Position numbers and translations under genes: made by a program
Notes under the pieces: generated by a model
Seen by the model: the letters and a program-made list of their open reading frames with translations, nothing else
Database searches by the model: none
What the model was told of the DNA's origin: nothing
Part shown: positions 49,667-61,592 of the stretch, one piece after another
Numbering within the stretch: the first letter of the stretch is position 1
Layout: each line of letters starts with the position of its first letter
Source of the DNA: Centrapalus pauciflorus
Taxonomy: Eukaryota > Streptophyta > Magnoliopsida > Asterales > Asteraceae
Direction of reading: 5' to 3'
Assembly: GCA_020465985.1 (NCBI GenBank)
Contig: JAANYP010004442.1
Span: 514,217-578,216, forward strand
Length of the DNA stretch: 64,000 bases

Positions 49667-50370
49667 TTACTCCTCAACGCCAATAGTCACATGAGTTCTC
49701 CTAGACTATAACTCATGTTTGTTCATGTATTATAATAATAATAATATAGATATGAATTTAAGAGTATAAAATGAGAAGGAAAAAAAAAATGAAGCATTTT
49801 GATGGTGATGGTGATGGTGACGGTGATGGTGATGGAGGCATGAAAGAGAGGCAAGAAGTGGACATCTCATTTGTCTCCATTTTATTTAGTGATAAAATGT
49901 AATATAATCAGTATTTTATCTTTTACTTTGTATGGTAAACTATATCAATATTATAGTTATTTTTTCATCATTTTTTGTTTCCTTTTATTTTTTATATTAA
50001 AATTTTATAGTTTTGAGTTTTATAAAAATCTCTTTTTATTGGTTTATATCATAGGTATTGAAATTTTTTGGGATCTCAAGGATGTTACATTATTTTTCTT
50101 AAATTTACTATTTGTTTTAACTTTAAACCTATTTTCGGGTTTCAACTCTAAGGCAACCAAAACCGAATAACTCGTCCGATTCATATAAGGTTCGATTAAC
50201 TCGGTTTATTTGAAAACATGAATAAGATTTTTTTTTTGTTTTGTATAAAATAATATTAGACAATCATATTAATTGATATGTTATATTCATATTTAAAATT
50301 TTAGTAAATATTGTTCTTGAAAACTGAATAAGCTGAAATCAAATTAACCAAACCTTCTTCAATCAATTCA
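49667..50370. other. Intergenic DNA with a (GATGGT)n tract
   Basis: 49800-49836 is an imperfect (GATGGT)6 microsatellite. The rest is AT-rich with no gene recognised. Confidence 0.5.
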
Positions 50371-50690
50371 AGGGGCGCTTCGTTCGTGGATTTCCTGGGA
50401 ATCTGGGATTCACTGGGATTTAAAATCTTGTGTTTGGTTCACAGACTTCAGTAATGATTAAAATTCTCAGGATTTCATAAATCCCTTCCTTTTTTATTAT
50501 TTAAAAACTCAGTCTCCCACCTAGGATTTTAAATCTCAGTTATCTTACATTATTTAGATTAACAAATTTTTTCTACAAGATAATGCAGATTCTTTGACAA
50601 AATCCTAACAAATGCAAATGCTGCATAATGCAAATCCTTTAACGAAATGCAAATTCCAGAGAGAAAAATTGCAACGCCCCCTTAGGTGTC
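50371..50690. mobile_element. MITE of about 320 bp
   Basis: AAGGGGCGCTTCGTTCGTGG on the left and TTGCAACGCCCCCTTAGG on the right are imperfect inverted ends. Inner ATTTAAAATC / GATTTTAAAT and AATGCAAAT blocks are also inverted. The TSD is unclear. Confidence 0.65.
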
Positions 50691-51021
50691 ATGTTAAAAA
50701 CCAAATTAATAAAAACCAATAATCTAAAAACCAAAATAATGATCTAAATAACATCCCCACTTTTAATAGTAATCAAGGTAATTAAAATTAAATAAAAGAA
50801 ACATATTAAAGTGAAAAAGTAGAATTAGAAAGTATACTGACGTTTTTATGCTATAAAAGTATAAAGTGTTGTACATATAGAACACCCAAAATAAGATGGA
50901 AAATGAAAAAAGAAAACGGAACCTATCCTAGTTTATTGTTGGAGGCGTCAGGCGTGTAAGAAGCGTGTGGACACATCCAAACAAATACTTTTTCTTTTCC
51001 GGTTTCCTCGCTTAAAATAGA
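50691..51021. other. Intergenic DNA
   Basis: AT-rich; no gene recognised. Confidence 0.4.
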
Positions 51022-51391
51022 ACAATTTGGATTCGCGTTTGAAAAAAACGTTATAACGTTTTGGAAGCTAATAATCAAATAATAGTTGTAACAAAAAATA
51101 TTGCCAAAAATGTAGTGTTTGTTTTAGAATCTGTTGTTTGCTATCATAACAATCAAATAATCAGTTTTTAAAGTGTTTGGATTTGCGTTTTAACTTGTAA
51201 AATAACCAAATAATCACTTACTAAGCAAATAAGCTACATTTTTTTAACTTATGAAAAAGTGTGGTAGGATTAACTCTAAACACAAACAATCACTTATTAA
51301 CGTATGCAATCCAAACACTTTAAATCAATTATTTGTGTTATTGTAACGTAATAAGCTAATAATATCGTTTATAACGCAAAACCAAACACCC
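51022..51391. mobile_element. PIF/Harbinger-like MITE, same family as 28284-28654
   Basis: TTTGGATTCGCGTTTG on the left; AACGCAAAACCAAACACCC on the right. The interior (GCTAATAATCAAATAA, TAAGCAAATAAGCTACAT, CACAAACAATCACTTATTAA) is the reverse complement of the 28-kb copies. The left terminal GGGTGT is degraded. Confidence 0.7.
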
Positions 51392-51845
51392 ACAAAATGT
51401 CCCGACATATTGCTCCTAAGTCCATGTAGAGTGATAATTGCCAACTACACTTCACGATCTACGGTCATTGTGGCCATGTTTTTTTTATCGTGGCTAGACT
51501 ATGCTTTCTCTCACACTCATCTCCTTTTAGTTAAATTTTGCTTTTTATTAAAATAAAGGATGGTAACAATTTTCAGAGTCTAAACTGTGAACTCTGATGA
51601 GAAAGTGGAGTGATGTGACGATGACGTGACAGAGATGTGAACTGTGATTGTATCACACCACTCCGTATGACCTAATAAATAACAACTAATACAATGGATA
51701 AAGAAGATATGATTGGAAAAGAAATATTTAACTAAAATTCTCAATTTCAAAACTAATCGTGATTTTCTATAAACAAACTATTATTAAAACCGGAAAAAAT
51801 GTAATTGTAATTAATGTAATTAGAGATTATTTAGTATCTAATCTA
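51392..51845. other. Intergenic DNA
   Basis: No gene. AGTGATGTGACGATGACGTGAC and neighbouring C/G-richer DNA at 51590-51665 were noted but are unassigned. Confidence 0.4.
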
Positions 51846-52253
51846 TCTATACTATTAAAAAAGTAACTATACTCAATTCTGGTGAAGCCACGTGTCATCA
51901 CCATAAAATCGACACGTGACATTTACAGGTGTTAAAAATAATAAAGAAATTTAAATTATATCTATCCAAATCTAATATAATCTACTTTTGAATTCAAATC
52001 AAATCAAATAAAATCTAATACTTACTAACTAATTGATTATAATATAATATAATAGAAGTTTTAAAAAAAATATATGAAAATAATTACTATTTATATATAT
52101 TTAGAAATATATAAAATTAATAGGTCATAATAAATAATAATATCATTCTTATATATTTTTTGTTTAAAAAAAATATCTATACCTTTACCTTTTAATTCAT
52201 TATATTTTTATATATATCAAAAATATCCGCGTAATACGCGGGTAATAAACTAG
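51846..52253 (+). mobile_element. Non-autonomous Helitron, 408 bp
   Basis: Starts TCTATACTATTAAAAAAG after an A. The 3' end has the hairpin CCGCGTA-A-TACGCGG (52227-52241), eight bases, then CTAG at 52250-52253, followed by T. This is the textbook Helitron layout (A^T insertion, 5' TC, 3' hairpin and CTRR). It has the GCCACGTGTCATCACC block shared with 60163-60652. Confidence 0.9.
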
Positions 52254-53329
52254 TTACTAATATATGAAGAAAAAAAAAAAGTAATTGTAACGTATGAAAA
52301 GTGTAAGTGGTTATAATTTATGCAGATGGAGGCATCGAGCAATGTAGGCCTATTTATGCCCATCAATCATCTCGTTTGTGGACAATGCAAACTGTCAAAT
52401 ATTGACAATATATTGAAGAAACCATAGCCCATCATGTTTCTGTATGTGTCCTGCAATTAATCTCCCAACAATATGAATCATTATTACTAAAGGATTTTAA
52501 CCTAGCATTACTAATTAACATTTTTTTTCAACCAAATGATTATGTGTTCAAGTTTTATTTTATAAAAAAAAATCGTCTAAATACAACTTAAAAATAAAAA
52601 CACTGGAGATTTTTAAAACTATAAGATTAAATTTTCTTAAACACTCATAACTTACGTATCAAATAGACACAAAGTAATGAGGCAACCACATTGGTATCAT
52701 AAGGCAAATACTCATTCGAGGGAATTCCTTTAAGTAAGACTCATTCATTGAATATTTTGCCAATCTATTTTCAACCGGAGTAGAAGTAGATGAACAATAC
52801 CTTTCTTTTTAGGACATAATTGAATATTTTACTTGAACCTGAGAAGATTAAAATCAATATGTGGGTGATTTTCATTTCAAAAAGATGCACCATATATACA
52901 ATTTTCAACATTCTTTTTAGGAACTTTATTGTTTATGAAATCGAATTGAAGAACTTACACAATCAAAGTAGAAGAACTTCACTTGTTCATAAGATTGAAG
53001 CGAAGAATACCAAGTACCAAAAGTATTTAGGAGCTAATAAATCGTCATTGACTCATTTTTAGACTAGTTCAGTACTAAGTATTTTGCATCATTTTTCTCA
53101 AACCAAGAATCGTATACGTATTTATGAATTGTTTGTTTTATAATATTAATTAAATATTTACACATATTAAAAATATTCATAATTAAGGGTCTACTTATAA
53201 TTATATGCACATGGCCACCTAAATTTAAGAGACGGCCTACATCCATCTAACATCTTTATTATGCAACGTTGATTATTACTATTTTTATTTTGTCTTGCAT
53301 AAGTCATTATACTTTTTTTGTCTCACTTC
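52254..53329. other. Intergenic DNA
   Basis: AT-rich; an 80-codon frame at 52820-53062 has no recognisable similarity and is not called. Confidence 0.4.
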
Positions 53330-53491
53330 AATGAGCTTTTAATTTGTCTACCTTAATTAAGTCATTGAAAATATGTATATGATTTTTTTTGATATTATAT
53401 TAAAATTGAGAATGAGCTTTTAATTTGTCTACCTTAATTAAGTCATTGAAAATATGTATATGATTTTTTTTGATATTATATTAAAATTGAG
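53330..53491. repeat. Perfect 81-bp tandem duplication
   Basis: AATGAGCTTTTAATTTGTC to TATATTAAAATTGAG occurs twice back to back (53330-53410 and 53411-53491) with no difference seen, so the duplication is recent or an assembly artefact. Confidence 0.93.
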
Positions 53492-55455
53492 TGTTTATTT
53501 TATAGAATGGTAACTCAATGATTAAAAGGTAAATTAGTGATTCGTTTTGTTAATTTTTGTGAAATTCATTTAGAAAAATTAAAACCGGCTTTGTGATGAA
53601 TGGTGTTAGTACTTGGTTTTTTCCAACTTGTATAATGATAAAATAAAAACCGAATCATTAAGTGGCTATTTTCTTCAATAACATAAGTGAAACAATTTAA
53701 AAGTTCAATAACCTAAACGAGACAAAAAAAACAACCTTCTATCGTCACAAATTATAAAAATATAATAATCAACGTACATTGTGCCACATAGACGTCACAT
53801 GGAAGTTTTTTCAACACGGTGACTTGATCAACCGGTTGTCACTCAGGTTGATAATTTTTTAAAAATTTTATGACTTATAATACAAAAAAAAAAAGTAGAA
53901 TGACTAAGAGTTTGTTTATTTCTTAACGGAATTAATAGAAGTCATTAAAATGATTTCATTAAAAGGTAAACAAACATGCCCTAAAACAACAAATATGTTA
54001 ATTTTTGTAAGAATTGAGCACCTCCAATGAATCATCTATGTGGTTAAAGAATTAGAGAATAAAATGGTACAAGTTAAAAACAAGGCATATGTAAAGATAA
54101 GGGTGGCTGGCAGTGGCTAGTTAAGAGAAGTTTTCCACAAGTTACTTTATATATAAATAAATTTTATCTAAACCATGAAAAATAGTTTTCCATAAGTTTT
54201 TCCAACACATTATGGTCTGTTTTTACGTATTAAATCTTTACAGTGATTCATTTTGGTAATTAATTTTTTTGTAATGCATCCAAATTGGTAATTAAAATTT
54301 TTGTGTTACTCCAATTTGGTAATTAAACCTAAGAAAATACAATATCTGACAAACCTAAAACTACATGACTATTTTTTGAAATTATCCAAATACTAATTTA
54401 GAATTGAAATGAAACAGTAACACGTTAAGAAAGTCACAGAAGTCACTACAAGAAAAACAAAGAAATGCGACGAATACATTCCGCGACGACAAGAGTCTTC
54501 TACATGTCTATGGAAAAAAATATGTGATCGGTCATTCACAACGGGGTACGCTGATAACCTGATTCTATACATATATAATGTCAATTGTTTAGTATCAGGT
54601 CAATTAGCAAAAAAATGTTATCAATTCTTTCGTCTAATAGAAATTTTTGTTTCTAATTACAGTCAAATATTTATATAAATAGAAAATTAGAAAATTTGTT
54701 TTTAATAATTTCTCACTAGTTTTGTATAAATATAAATTTCTTTTAATTATTTGTCATTCATATTTCTTCTCTTATCACCACCACCTTGTACACTTGTGAG
54801 ATCAACCTGATTTAGCATTACGTCAATTAGCAAATAATAATAATAAAATAATAATTTATACTTTATGATAAGTTAAAAAGAATAGAATATTATTGGCAAA
54901 AAATAAAACTAGAGAAAAACGTGACTGTCGCACGTGGGTCAGAGAGCCAGCTGGGTGAGTTCTCACTCGTCACTCCTGTCACTTGGAACGACTAGGTCCG
55001 TTCGTCCAAGACCCCACCAATTTACTCAAAACTCAATGTGTCCAAAATTTTTATTTAATAATTTTTTAAATTGCAATATTAATAATAATAATAATAATTT
55101 GTAATCATATATTTAAGATTTTTTCTAGCAATAATAAAAAGAAAAAGTATCGAAAGAAAAAAAAAAGTCAATGTATTTATATTATTCATAATATTTGTTT
55201 ATAAACAAACATAAATCTAGAAGGCATATTAAATTCATTAAAATAGATGAAACTCATTGTTTAATAAAATGAATAAAAAAGCATATATTATTTAGAAAAT
55301 ATTGGAAATGGATGGGTCGAAGCCAACAATAGGTACAAGACAAACTATAAATAATTAGATATAAATATAAATAAAATAAGTATGTAAGTAGACAGAAGCA
55401 TAACCTCGCGGGTCGGTTTGTAAGGAAATGTTTCGGAGTTTATTTTAATATTAAA
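53492..55455. other. Intergenic DNA with a tiny MITE and a solo CACTA end
   Basis: 53905-53984 is a second copy of the tiny GTTTGTTT MITE (AAGAGTTTGTTTATTTC, GGTAAACAAACATGCCCT). At 54444 CACTACAAGAAAAACAAAG followed by GCGACGAATACATTCCGCG is a solo CACTA-type terminus. A CACGTG/GTCACT block at 54920-54980 is unassigned. No gene. Confidence 0.5.
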
Positions 55456-55757
55456 CTAGGTTATTACTCATAATTTTAGAAATTGATATTTATATATATA
55501 TCTATGATATAATAATTATATATGAATAATAAAGTTTGCTTAATTTTAGTTATATAATAATTATATGAATAATAAAGTTTGCTTAATTTTAGTTAGTTAG
55601 TTATTAAATTAATCCATATTAGATTTACATAGATTTTATTTGCTTTAAAATTTAAAAATAAAATCAGTAAATGACGTGACAAAAGGAGAAAGCGACATAT
55701 GGTAAATTAAATGAGAGCATGTCATGTGACATTTAGTTACTATTTTAATAGTATAGA
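55456..55757 (-). mobile_element. Non-autonomous Helitron, 302 bp
   Basis: On the minus strand it starts TCTATACTATTAAAATAG and ends GAGTAATAACCTAG. It is a relative of 42808-43081 (shared GTAATAACCTAG end and AAGCAAACTTTATTATTC block), but the hairpin is decayed and an internal unit of about 45 bp (GAATAATAAAGTTTGCTTAA) is duplicated. Confidence 0.72.
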
Positions 55758-55958
55758 TAGATAGTTATTATTGGATTTGGGAATGGTAGTTGAGTAAAAG
55801 CTCTTTCTGAGTTAAACGACAATAAAACTATATCCCCAAACCTAAAATAATGGTGCATGACACATATATACACATCTGTAGTTGAGTAAGCAATGACGAG
55901 TGCATGTGATGATGATATACATGTGATATATACATACATACATACACACACATATATA
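55758..55958. other. Intergenic DNA
   Basis: Short stretch with TATATACATACATACATACAC simple sequence leading into the next element. Confidence 0.4.
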
Positions 55959-56206
55959 GGGGTGAGTTCAATGGAAAACTACTATGCATCAGAAAAATAT
56001 GGAAACCTACGCATACCGTCCGATTTGGTGCATTTCATGAAAAACGCGGTGGCATGATCGTAAATAATGTGATGCATCACGCGGGATATTTGATGCATCA
56101 CGCGGGATTTGATGAATCACGCGGGGAATTTGATGCATTTGTGGTGGTGCAGTGCGGTTTTCACAAGTTTTCAGGTGCATGGTGGTTTTCCATTGAACCC
56201 TCCTCC
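55959..56206 (+). mobile_element. TA-rich-flanked element, copy 4
   Basis: Starts GGGGTGAGTTCAATGG and ends CCATTGAACCCTCCTCC. It is nearly collinear with copy 1 at 18351 (same CCGTCCGATTTGGTGC, GGTGGCATGATCG and GATGCATCACGCGGG blocks). Here the flanks are degenerate TATATACATACA tracts rather than long (TA)n. Confidence 0.88.
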
Positions 56207-56339
56207 ACATATATATATACATACATATACACATATATACACATCTATAGTTGAGTAAGCAATTAGGTAAACAATAAATGCTAGATAAAATTAATTGTTT
56301 ATACTTCCAAAATTACAAAATAAAATCAAATTCAAAAAG
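56207..56339. other. Short intergenic stretch
   Basis: Degenerate TATATACATA tract followed by AT-rich DNA. Confidence 0.35.
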
Positions 56340-56620
56340 GATGATTTGATGTCGATGCATTCAATGTTCATCTTTCAATTCATGATGCATCTCAGATCTT
56401 CATCATCATCTCTGACCATATTCATCCTCATCTTCGTCTAACTATCATACATCATCAGAATGAGGAGCATCTTCATAGGATTTATCTTCAAACACGATGC
56501 ATCTTCATCGTATTCATTTCAAGCATGATGCATCTTCATCAGATTCATCTTCAAACACGATTCATCTTCATAAACACGATGCATCAAATCATCTTCCATA
56601 AACATCGGATAAACATGATT
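56340..56620. repeat. Degenerate GATGCATC / CATCTTCATC repeat tract
   Basis: ACGATGCATCTTCATC-like units recur at irregular spacing between 56340 and 56595. The GATGCATC palindrome is the same one repeated in the TA-flanked element just upstream, which may be coincidence or shared origin. Confidence 0.55.
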
Positions 56621-57195
56621 AATTTTTCAAAGTTTTTCATTAAGAAAAAATGAAAAAACCGACCATACTTTCAAAACGAGATCATTCTATCATCGTTATC
56701 GCGGAATCACCATCATCTAACATTCAACGTGTTCACAATGCATCTCTTTGTTGGTTCATCTTTATCGTTCATTCAAAATTTTGATGCTTCATCCTTAAAT
56801 TTGTTGTGGGATGACGGTGGTGGTGCAATGGCCGATGATGGGCGGTGGTGTGGTGGCGTCCGAGAGGAGTGGTGGCCACCCGAGAAAGATGGCGGTGGAG
56901 TGGCGTGGTGGCTTGGCAAGAGGAGTGGTGGTGTGGTGGCGTCCGAGTGAAATGGCATCACCATCATCGAAGAGAACGTGGGAGGTTGGTTGAATTGGAG
57001 AGAGACGACACTACCATATCCGAGAGAGATGGAACCACCGCTGGCCTAGAGAGAAAGAGAGGGGGAGAGAGATGAGGGCGAGGGAGAGAAAGTGGGAGGG
57101 ATAAATAGAAGGTTGATTGATTTGATCTAGTTTCCTAATTTAATGAGAATAAAATTAATTAAATTAAATCTCTTAATTAAATTATATTATATTAA
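56621..57195. other. GGTGG-rich and GA-rich low-complexity DNA
   Basis: 56810-56960 is built of GGTGG/GGCGG runs and 57035-57100 of GAGAGA runs. Overlapping open frames here arise from base composition. No gene is called. Confidence 0.45.
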
Positions 57196-57230
57196 CTAGA
57201 TTAATACCCATGTATTACATGGATTGATGT
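57196..57230 (-). mobile_element. Solo Helitron 3' terminus
   Basis: On the minus strand the hairpin CCATGTA-A-TACATGG (57222-57208) is followed by GGTATTAATCTAG and T. No matching 5' end was found downstream. Confidence 0.55.
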
Positions 57231-58509
57231 AAAAGATTTGTTATAAATTAAATATTAATAAAGAGGTGAGATCCCTTAAAAACCTTCATTTTTTTAAAAT
57301 TAAGATACAATAAAAACCAATAAAAAGATGACATACATGCAAAATCATTGAGTCAATGGTAAAAAATGATGACTCTAAGTCAATGTTTAAGTCAAAGAAG
57401 ACGACCAGAATGTGATCCAAAATATTTGAATTATTGATTTAATGGTAAGAAAATGATGACTCTAAGTCAATCTTTTAAAATTTTTTATTATAAAACTAAA
57501 TTTTTTATTTTACCGATGTTTTTTAAATTATTTACACTTTAGGACATTTAAACATGAAATTTATTATTTTATTGATTTTAAAAAAAATATATATATATTT
57601 TAGGTTGTTAATCTTGAAAACTTTTAATGAATATTAATTGTAGTTTGAATTATTTTAGGTAACAAAAATAAAAAGTTTCAACAATAAAGTTTAAATTAAA
57701 TCAATTAAATGATAAGAATGTTACTTAAATTAATGTCAATTTTTATTTTTGAAAAAAAAAAAGCAGAAAAAATGAAAAAGTGGGGTATGAAGAAAAGTTT
57801 GGGGTTGGTGGAGAATGAATGTTCCTATTCGAATGACTACAAAATAATTTAGATTGCTATGCTCAAGGTTTGTGGGGCGACTTCGGAAGATTGCATGGAG
57901 ACTCTTTCAAGTAGTTTGTTTGTATGATCACTTTTTGTGCGTTATGAAGCAGGAGAAATCGGGTCGTTTTTGTGACTTCAGTTGATGATCGAAGGAAGGT
58001 GAATTGAAGTTAAAAAATATTTTTTTTGTCAATTCAAATAAGGTTACATGCCGGAATGGTATGCAGTATTGGCATAGCATCACCGACACTTCCTTTTGAC
58101 TAACTAACACATGTTAAGTCTCTTATTCTTAATTATGTGTAATAATATTGTTGGAGTTGTATGTCTTTTTGCTTCTTTTCAGGATATGTATGTTTTGCAT
58201 GGAGGTTTCTCCATCTCGATCGAAGTCCCTCTTGATTTTTGGTGCTTGTTAAATTAAATAAAATTCTTGTTAAAAAAAAAAAAAAATTAAGTTTCACACA
58301 AAAATAATAATGATAAATAATTCATTTTTATAACATTTTGTTTTTAAATATAATCAATGTAAAATTATATTATATATCATATTATTAATTGAAAATATAA
58401 AAAATATTACATCATTATATTAAATATCTAGGGAGAAATTCATATATATACTTCTAAAACTTTTTTATTACGTCTATGTATCCTTACAAATTTCTTTATT
58501 ACATATATA
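57231..58509. other. Intergenic DNA with a poly-A-tailed retroelement-like 3' end
   Basis: 58140-58287 (TTGTATGTCTTTTTGCTTC, CTCTTGATTTTTGGTGC, AAATAAAATTCTTG and a 14-A run) looks like the 3' end of a LINE or retroposed transcript on the plus strand. No reverse transcriptase frame is visible upstream. GGGAGAAATTCATATATA at 58432 is a terminus of the small element type at 27131. Confidence 0.45.
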
Positions 58510-59041
58510 ATAGTTTATTACCCGTATAATATACGGATATGTTTGAAGAAATACTTTTTTTTTAATAAATTACAAATTTTGAAATAATTATAGAACTCAA
58601 TAAGCGGTACAAACTATAAATATTATGAAAGAAACATAACTGAATATTTATTTAAACATTATAGATTATAGAATGAAAAAATTATTAAAATAATTTAAGA
58701 AACCTCCAAATAATGAATGGAAAAACTATAGTAAAATCCTTAATGTTATTTATAATTATGACAATACATAATTGAGATACAATAAACCTTAGCTTTATTT
58801 GTAATTAATATCTAGAATTTAGAATTTTCATTTTGCAAGTCTCAGTGTATCAACCATTAAAAAATGATTCTATTAACCCAAAATTTGTAATAGAATCTCT
58901 AAAACACAGTAACTATAAATGACTTGAAATTAATTATTTAAACAAAAAATTATAAAATACACGTGTCAAATACAAGATTCGCCAATTGGCAGCGTAGTTA
59001 AGTGCCAAGTGGCACTCTAGTTACTCTTTTAATATAATAGA
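58510..59041 (-). mobile_element. Non-autonomous Helitron, 532 bp
   Basis: On the minus strand it starts TCTATTATATTAAAAGAG and has the GCCACTTGGCACTTAAC block. It ends with the hairpin CCGTATA-T-TATACGG (58536-58522) and then CTAT followed by T, where CTAG is expected, so the last base seems mutated. Confidence 0.75.
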
Positions 59042-60162
59042 TAGATTCTTCTAACCTTTAAAACTCACTATTCACACACACATATCCTACTAAAATTTCT
59101 TTATTATGTATATATCTTTACAAACTTCATTTTTTCTGTCATTACTATCCAAAAATTGCACAAAATACTACACTAAAATGTGCATAAAAACTAAACAAAA
59201 GATATTGTACTAGATCTGCTAAAAATAAAAAAAAAAAAAAATACTAAATTAACATACAAAACTGCACTAAATTTGCATAAAAACTACAAAAATTATTCAA
59301 AACTACATTTAAAAAATTGCATAAAACATACTAATACAAGTACATGCAAAAAGATCATCATATTACAAAAGGAATATATTCTGTAAAACAAACCATCATT
59401 GAGATATCAAAATCAATAACGACCAACAAATGCATGTTCATATGCAAATAAAAAAAATTCAACCAATGTCCATTATTTATATCACAAATAACCCCATGCA
59501 TGGTCGTAGTTGTTTGTACGTGTGATACAAAGGATCATATGATTCCCAACCAAATCATGTATTTACATATGTGTATATTTGTGATGAGACTGTAAAAGTG
59601 ATCGAGTAGCATGCATCTCTATGAACCAATCATATAAAGAGAAGAATAATCTTTAAAAGAATGGAGTAATCACAATCGACGATGCAGGATACATTCGACA
59701 GAAATCGTACGTCGTGTAGGAATCGGAATTAATCTTGCATCTGACTGGGATGAACGAACTCAGTGATTGTCTGCATCTTGAATAACCACAGCACTGAGGA
59801 TTGAGATGAATCTTTGCATCGATGGTCATGAACGAATGGATTAACGTCGTTTCATAATCCTGATCTGGTTAAGAAGGGGAGAGGGGGGGTTAATTTAGGA
59901 AATTACAAACAAAAAACTAAAAATGATATTTTATATTTACTAAATGATTTAATAATTATAAATTAGATATTTAGATACATTAATTAGTTTTAAAAGTTTT
60001 AAGAAAATATACATGATAAGAAATAAGTTTTAAAAGGATATATATATATATATAAAATCTTTCCAGATAAGATATCTGTTATAAACGGTTACGCATATAA
60101 AATTAGTAGATGGCATAGAGCCACGATGGTGATGTGTGACTTTTTCATATTTAATAAATAAA
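59042..60162. other. Intergenic DNA
   Basis: AT-rich; repeated ACTAAATTTGCATAAAAACTA-like motifs at 59175-59330 suggest an old local duplication. No gene. Confidence 0.4.
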
Positions 60163-60652
60163 CTAGTTTATTACTCGCGTATTACGCGGATATTTTTAAT
60201 ACATATAAAATACAATAAATAAAAAGATAAAGATATAAATATTTTTTTAAACAAAAGTATATAAGGTGATATTATTATTTATTATGACCTATTAATTTTG
60301 TATATTTCTAAATATATATGAAGAGTACTTATTTATTATATATTTTTCTAAAATTTTATTATATTATCATATAATTAATAAGTTAGTAGATTATTAGATT
60401 TTCTTTGATTTGATTTGAATTAAAAAGTGGATTATATTAGATTTGGATAGATTTAATTAATAAGTTAGTAGAATATTAGATTTTGTTTGATTAGATTTGA
60501 TTTGAATTTAAAAGTGGATTATATTAGATTTGGATAGATTTGATTTAAATTTTTTTATTCATTTTAAAATCTATAACTGCCACGTGTCGATTCATGGTGA
60601 CGACACGTGGCTTCACCAGAAATGAGTATAGTTACTCTTTTAATAGTATAGA
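60163..60652 (-). mobile_element. Non-autonomous Helitron, 490 bp
   Basis: On the minus strand it starts TCTATACTATTAAAAGAG (after A), has GAAGCCACGTGTCGTCACC and the hairpin CGCGTA-A-TACGCG, and ends GAGTAATAAACTAG followed by T. It belongs to the same family as 51846-52253. An internal duplication (TAAGTTAGTAGA(T/A)TATTAGATTTT) is visible at 60380 and 60462. Confidence 0.88.
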
Positions 60653-61163
60653 TAGATTATATACTGAGTTTAAACTATAACAATGACATGATAACTACTT
60701 TCCAACCACAAGTACAGGTCTTACGTCTTAACCAACTGGAATTATATGCTTGCATTTTATAATTTATTTCTAATTATTAATATTTGTGATGAAGTGTTTT
60801 AATGTTTTCATAAACATATAAATTTTAGTTCACACTTATGTAGTTTATTTAAGGATTAATTTACTTTTTTTTTAAAATATATACATATGGGTTGTGATCA
60901 TTGCAGAACCTAAATATATTCAAATTTATATTCGATGTTAGTGTTCAAATTTATAACGTTTATTCGATGTTGAATATATAAAATTTAAACGATTCAATGT
61001 TGACTATTCAATGTCAAATATTCAAAAAAGAATATGGAACAATATAAAATAACCAGTCACGTTTTAAAAGGGAAAAAAAATTATTTTTATGGTATAATTT
61101 TATTGTTTTAAAATTAATAATTCTTATGTTATTTAATTTTATAGTTGGTTCAGCAGTTCTATA

Positions 61164-61166
<3 letters not shown>
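60653..61166. other. Intergenic DNA
   Basis: Short ATTCGATGTT/ATTCAATGTT repeats at 60930-61020; no gene recognised. Confidence 0.4.

Positions 61167-61241
<75 letters not shown>
61167..61241. repeat. (TA)n array 1 of the 61-62 kb cluster
   Basis: About 37 TA units, left border of copy 5. Confidence 0.96.
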
Positions 61242-61244
<3 letters not shown>

Positions 61245-61495
61245 GGGTTCAATGGAGAACCTCCATGCATCGAAGAACCTTGAAGAACCTCCATGCACCA
61301 CCACAAATGCATCACAATTCCCCCGTAATGCATCATTATTTCCACGTGATGCATCAAATTCGCGCGTGATGCATCGGTTTTTACATTATTTCCACGTGAT
61401 GCATCAAAATCCCGCGTGATGCATTTCAGTTTTTCTAGCGATGCATTGTGGTTCTCCAAGGTTCTTCGATGCATAAGGTTCTCCACTGAACCCAC

Positions 61496-61498
<3 letters not shown>
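61242..61498 (+). mobile_element. TA-array-flanked element, copy 5 (diverged)
   Basis: GTTGGGTTCAATGGAGAACC on the left and GGTTCTCCACTGAACCCACC on the right form the sub-terminal inverted repeat. At least six GATGCATCA-type motifs lie between them (CACGTGATGCATCA, GCGCGTGATGCATC). It keeps the architecture of copies 1-4 while the sequence between the motifs is different. Confidence 0.83.

Positions 61499-61589
<91 letters not shown>
61499..61589. repeat. (TA)n array 2 of the 61-62 kb cluster
   Basis: About 45 TA units separating copy 5 and the second element type. Confidence 0.96.

Positions 61590-61592
<3 letters not shown>

Noticed and set aside
56340..56620. Calling the GATGCATC tract part of the TA-flanked element
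   Set aside because: It lies outside the element's matched inverted ends, and no second terminus follows it.
56729..57075. Overlapping Gly/Val/Trp-rich frames
   Set aside because: Produced by GGTGG and GAGAG low-complexity DNA in several frames at once.
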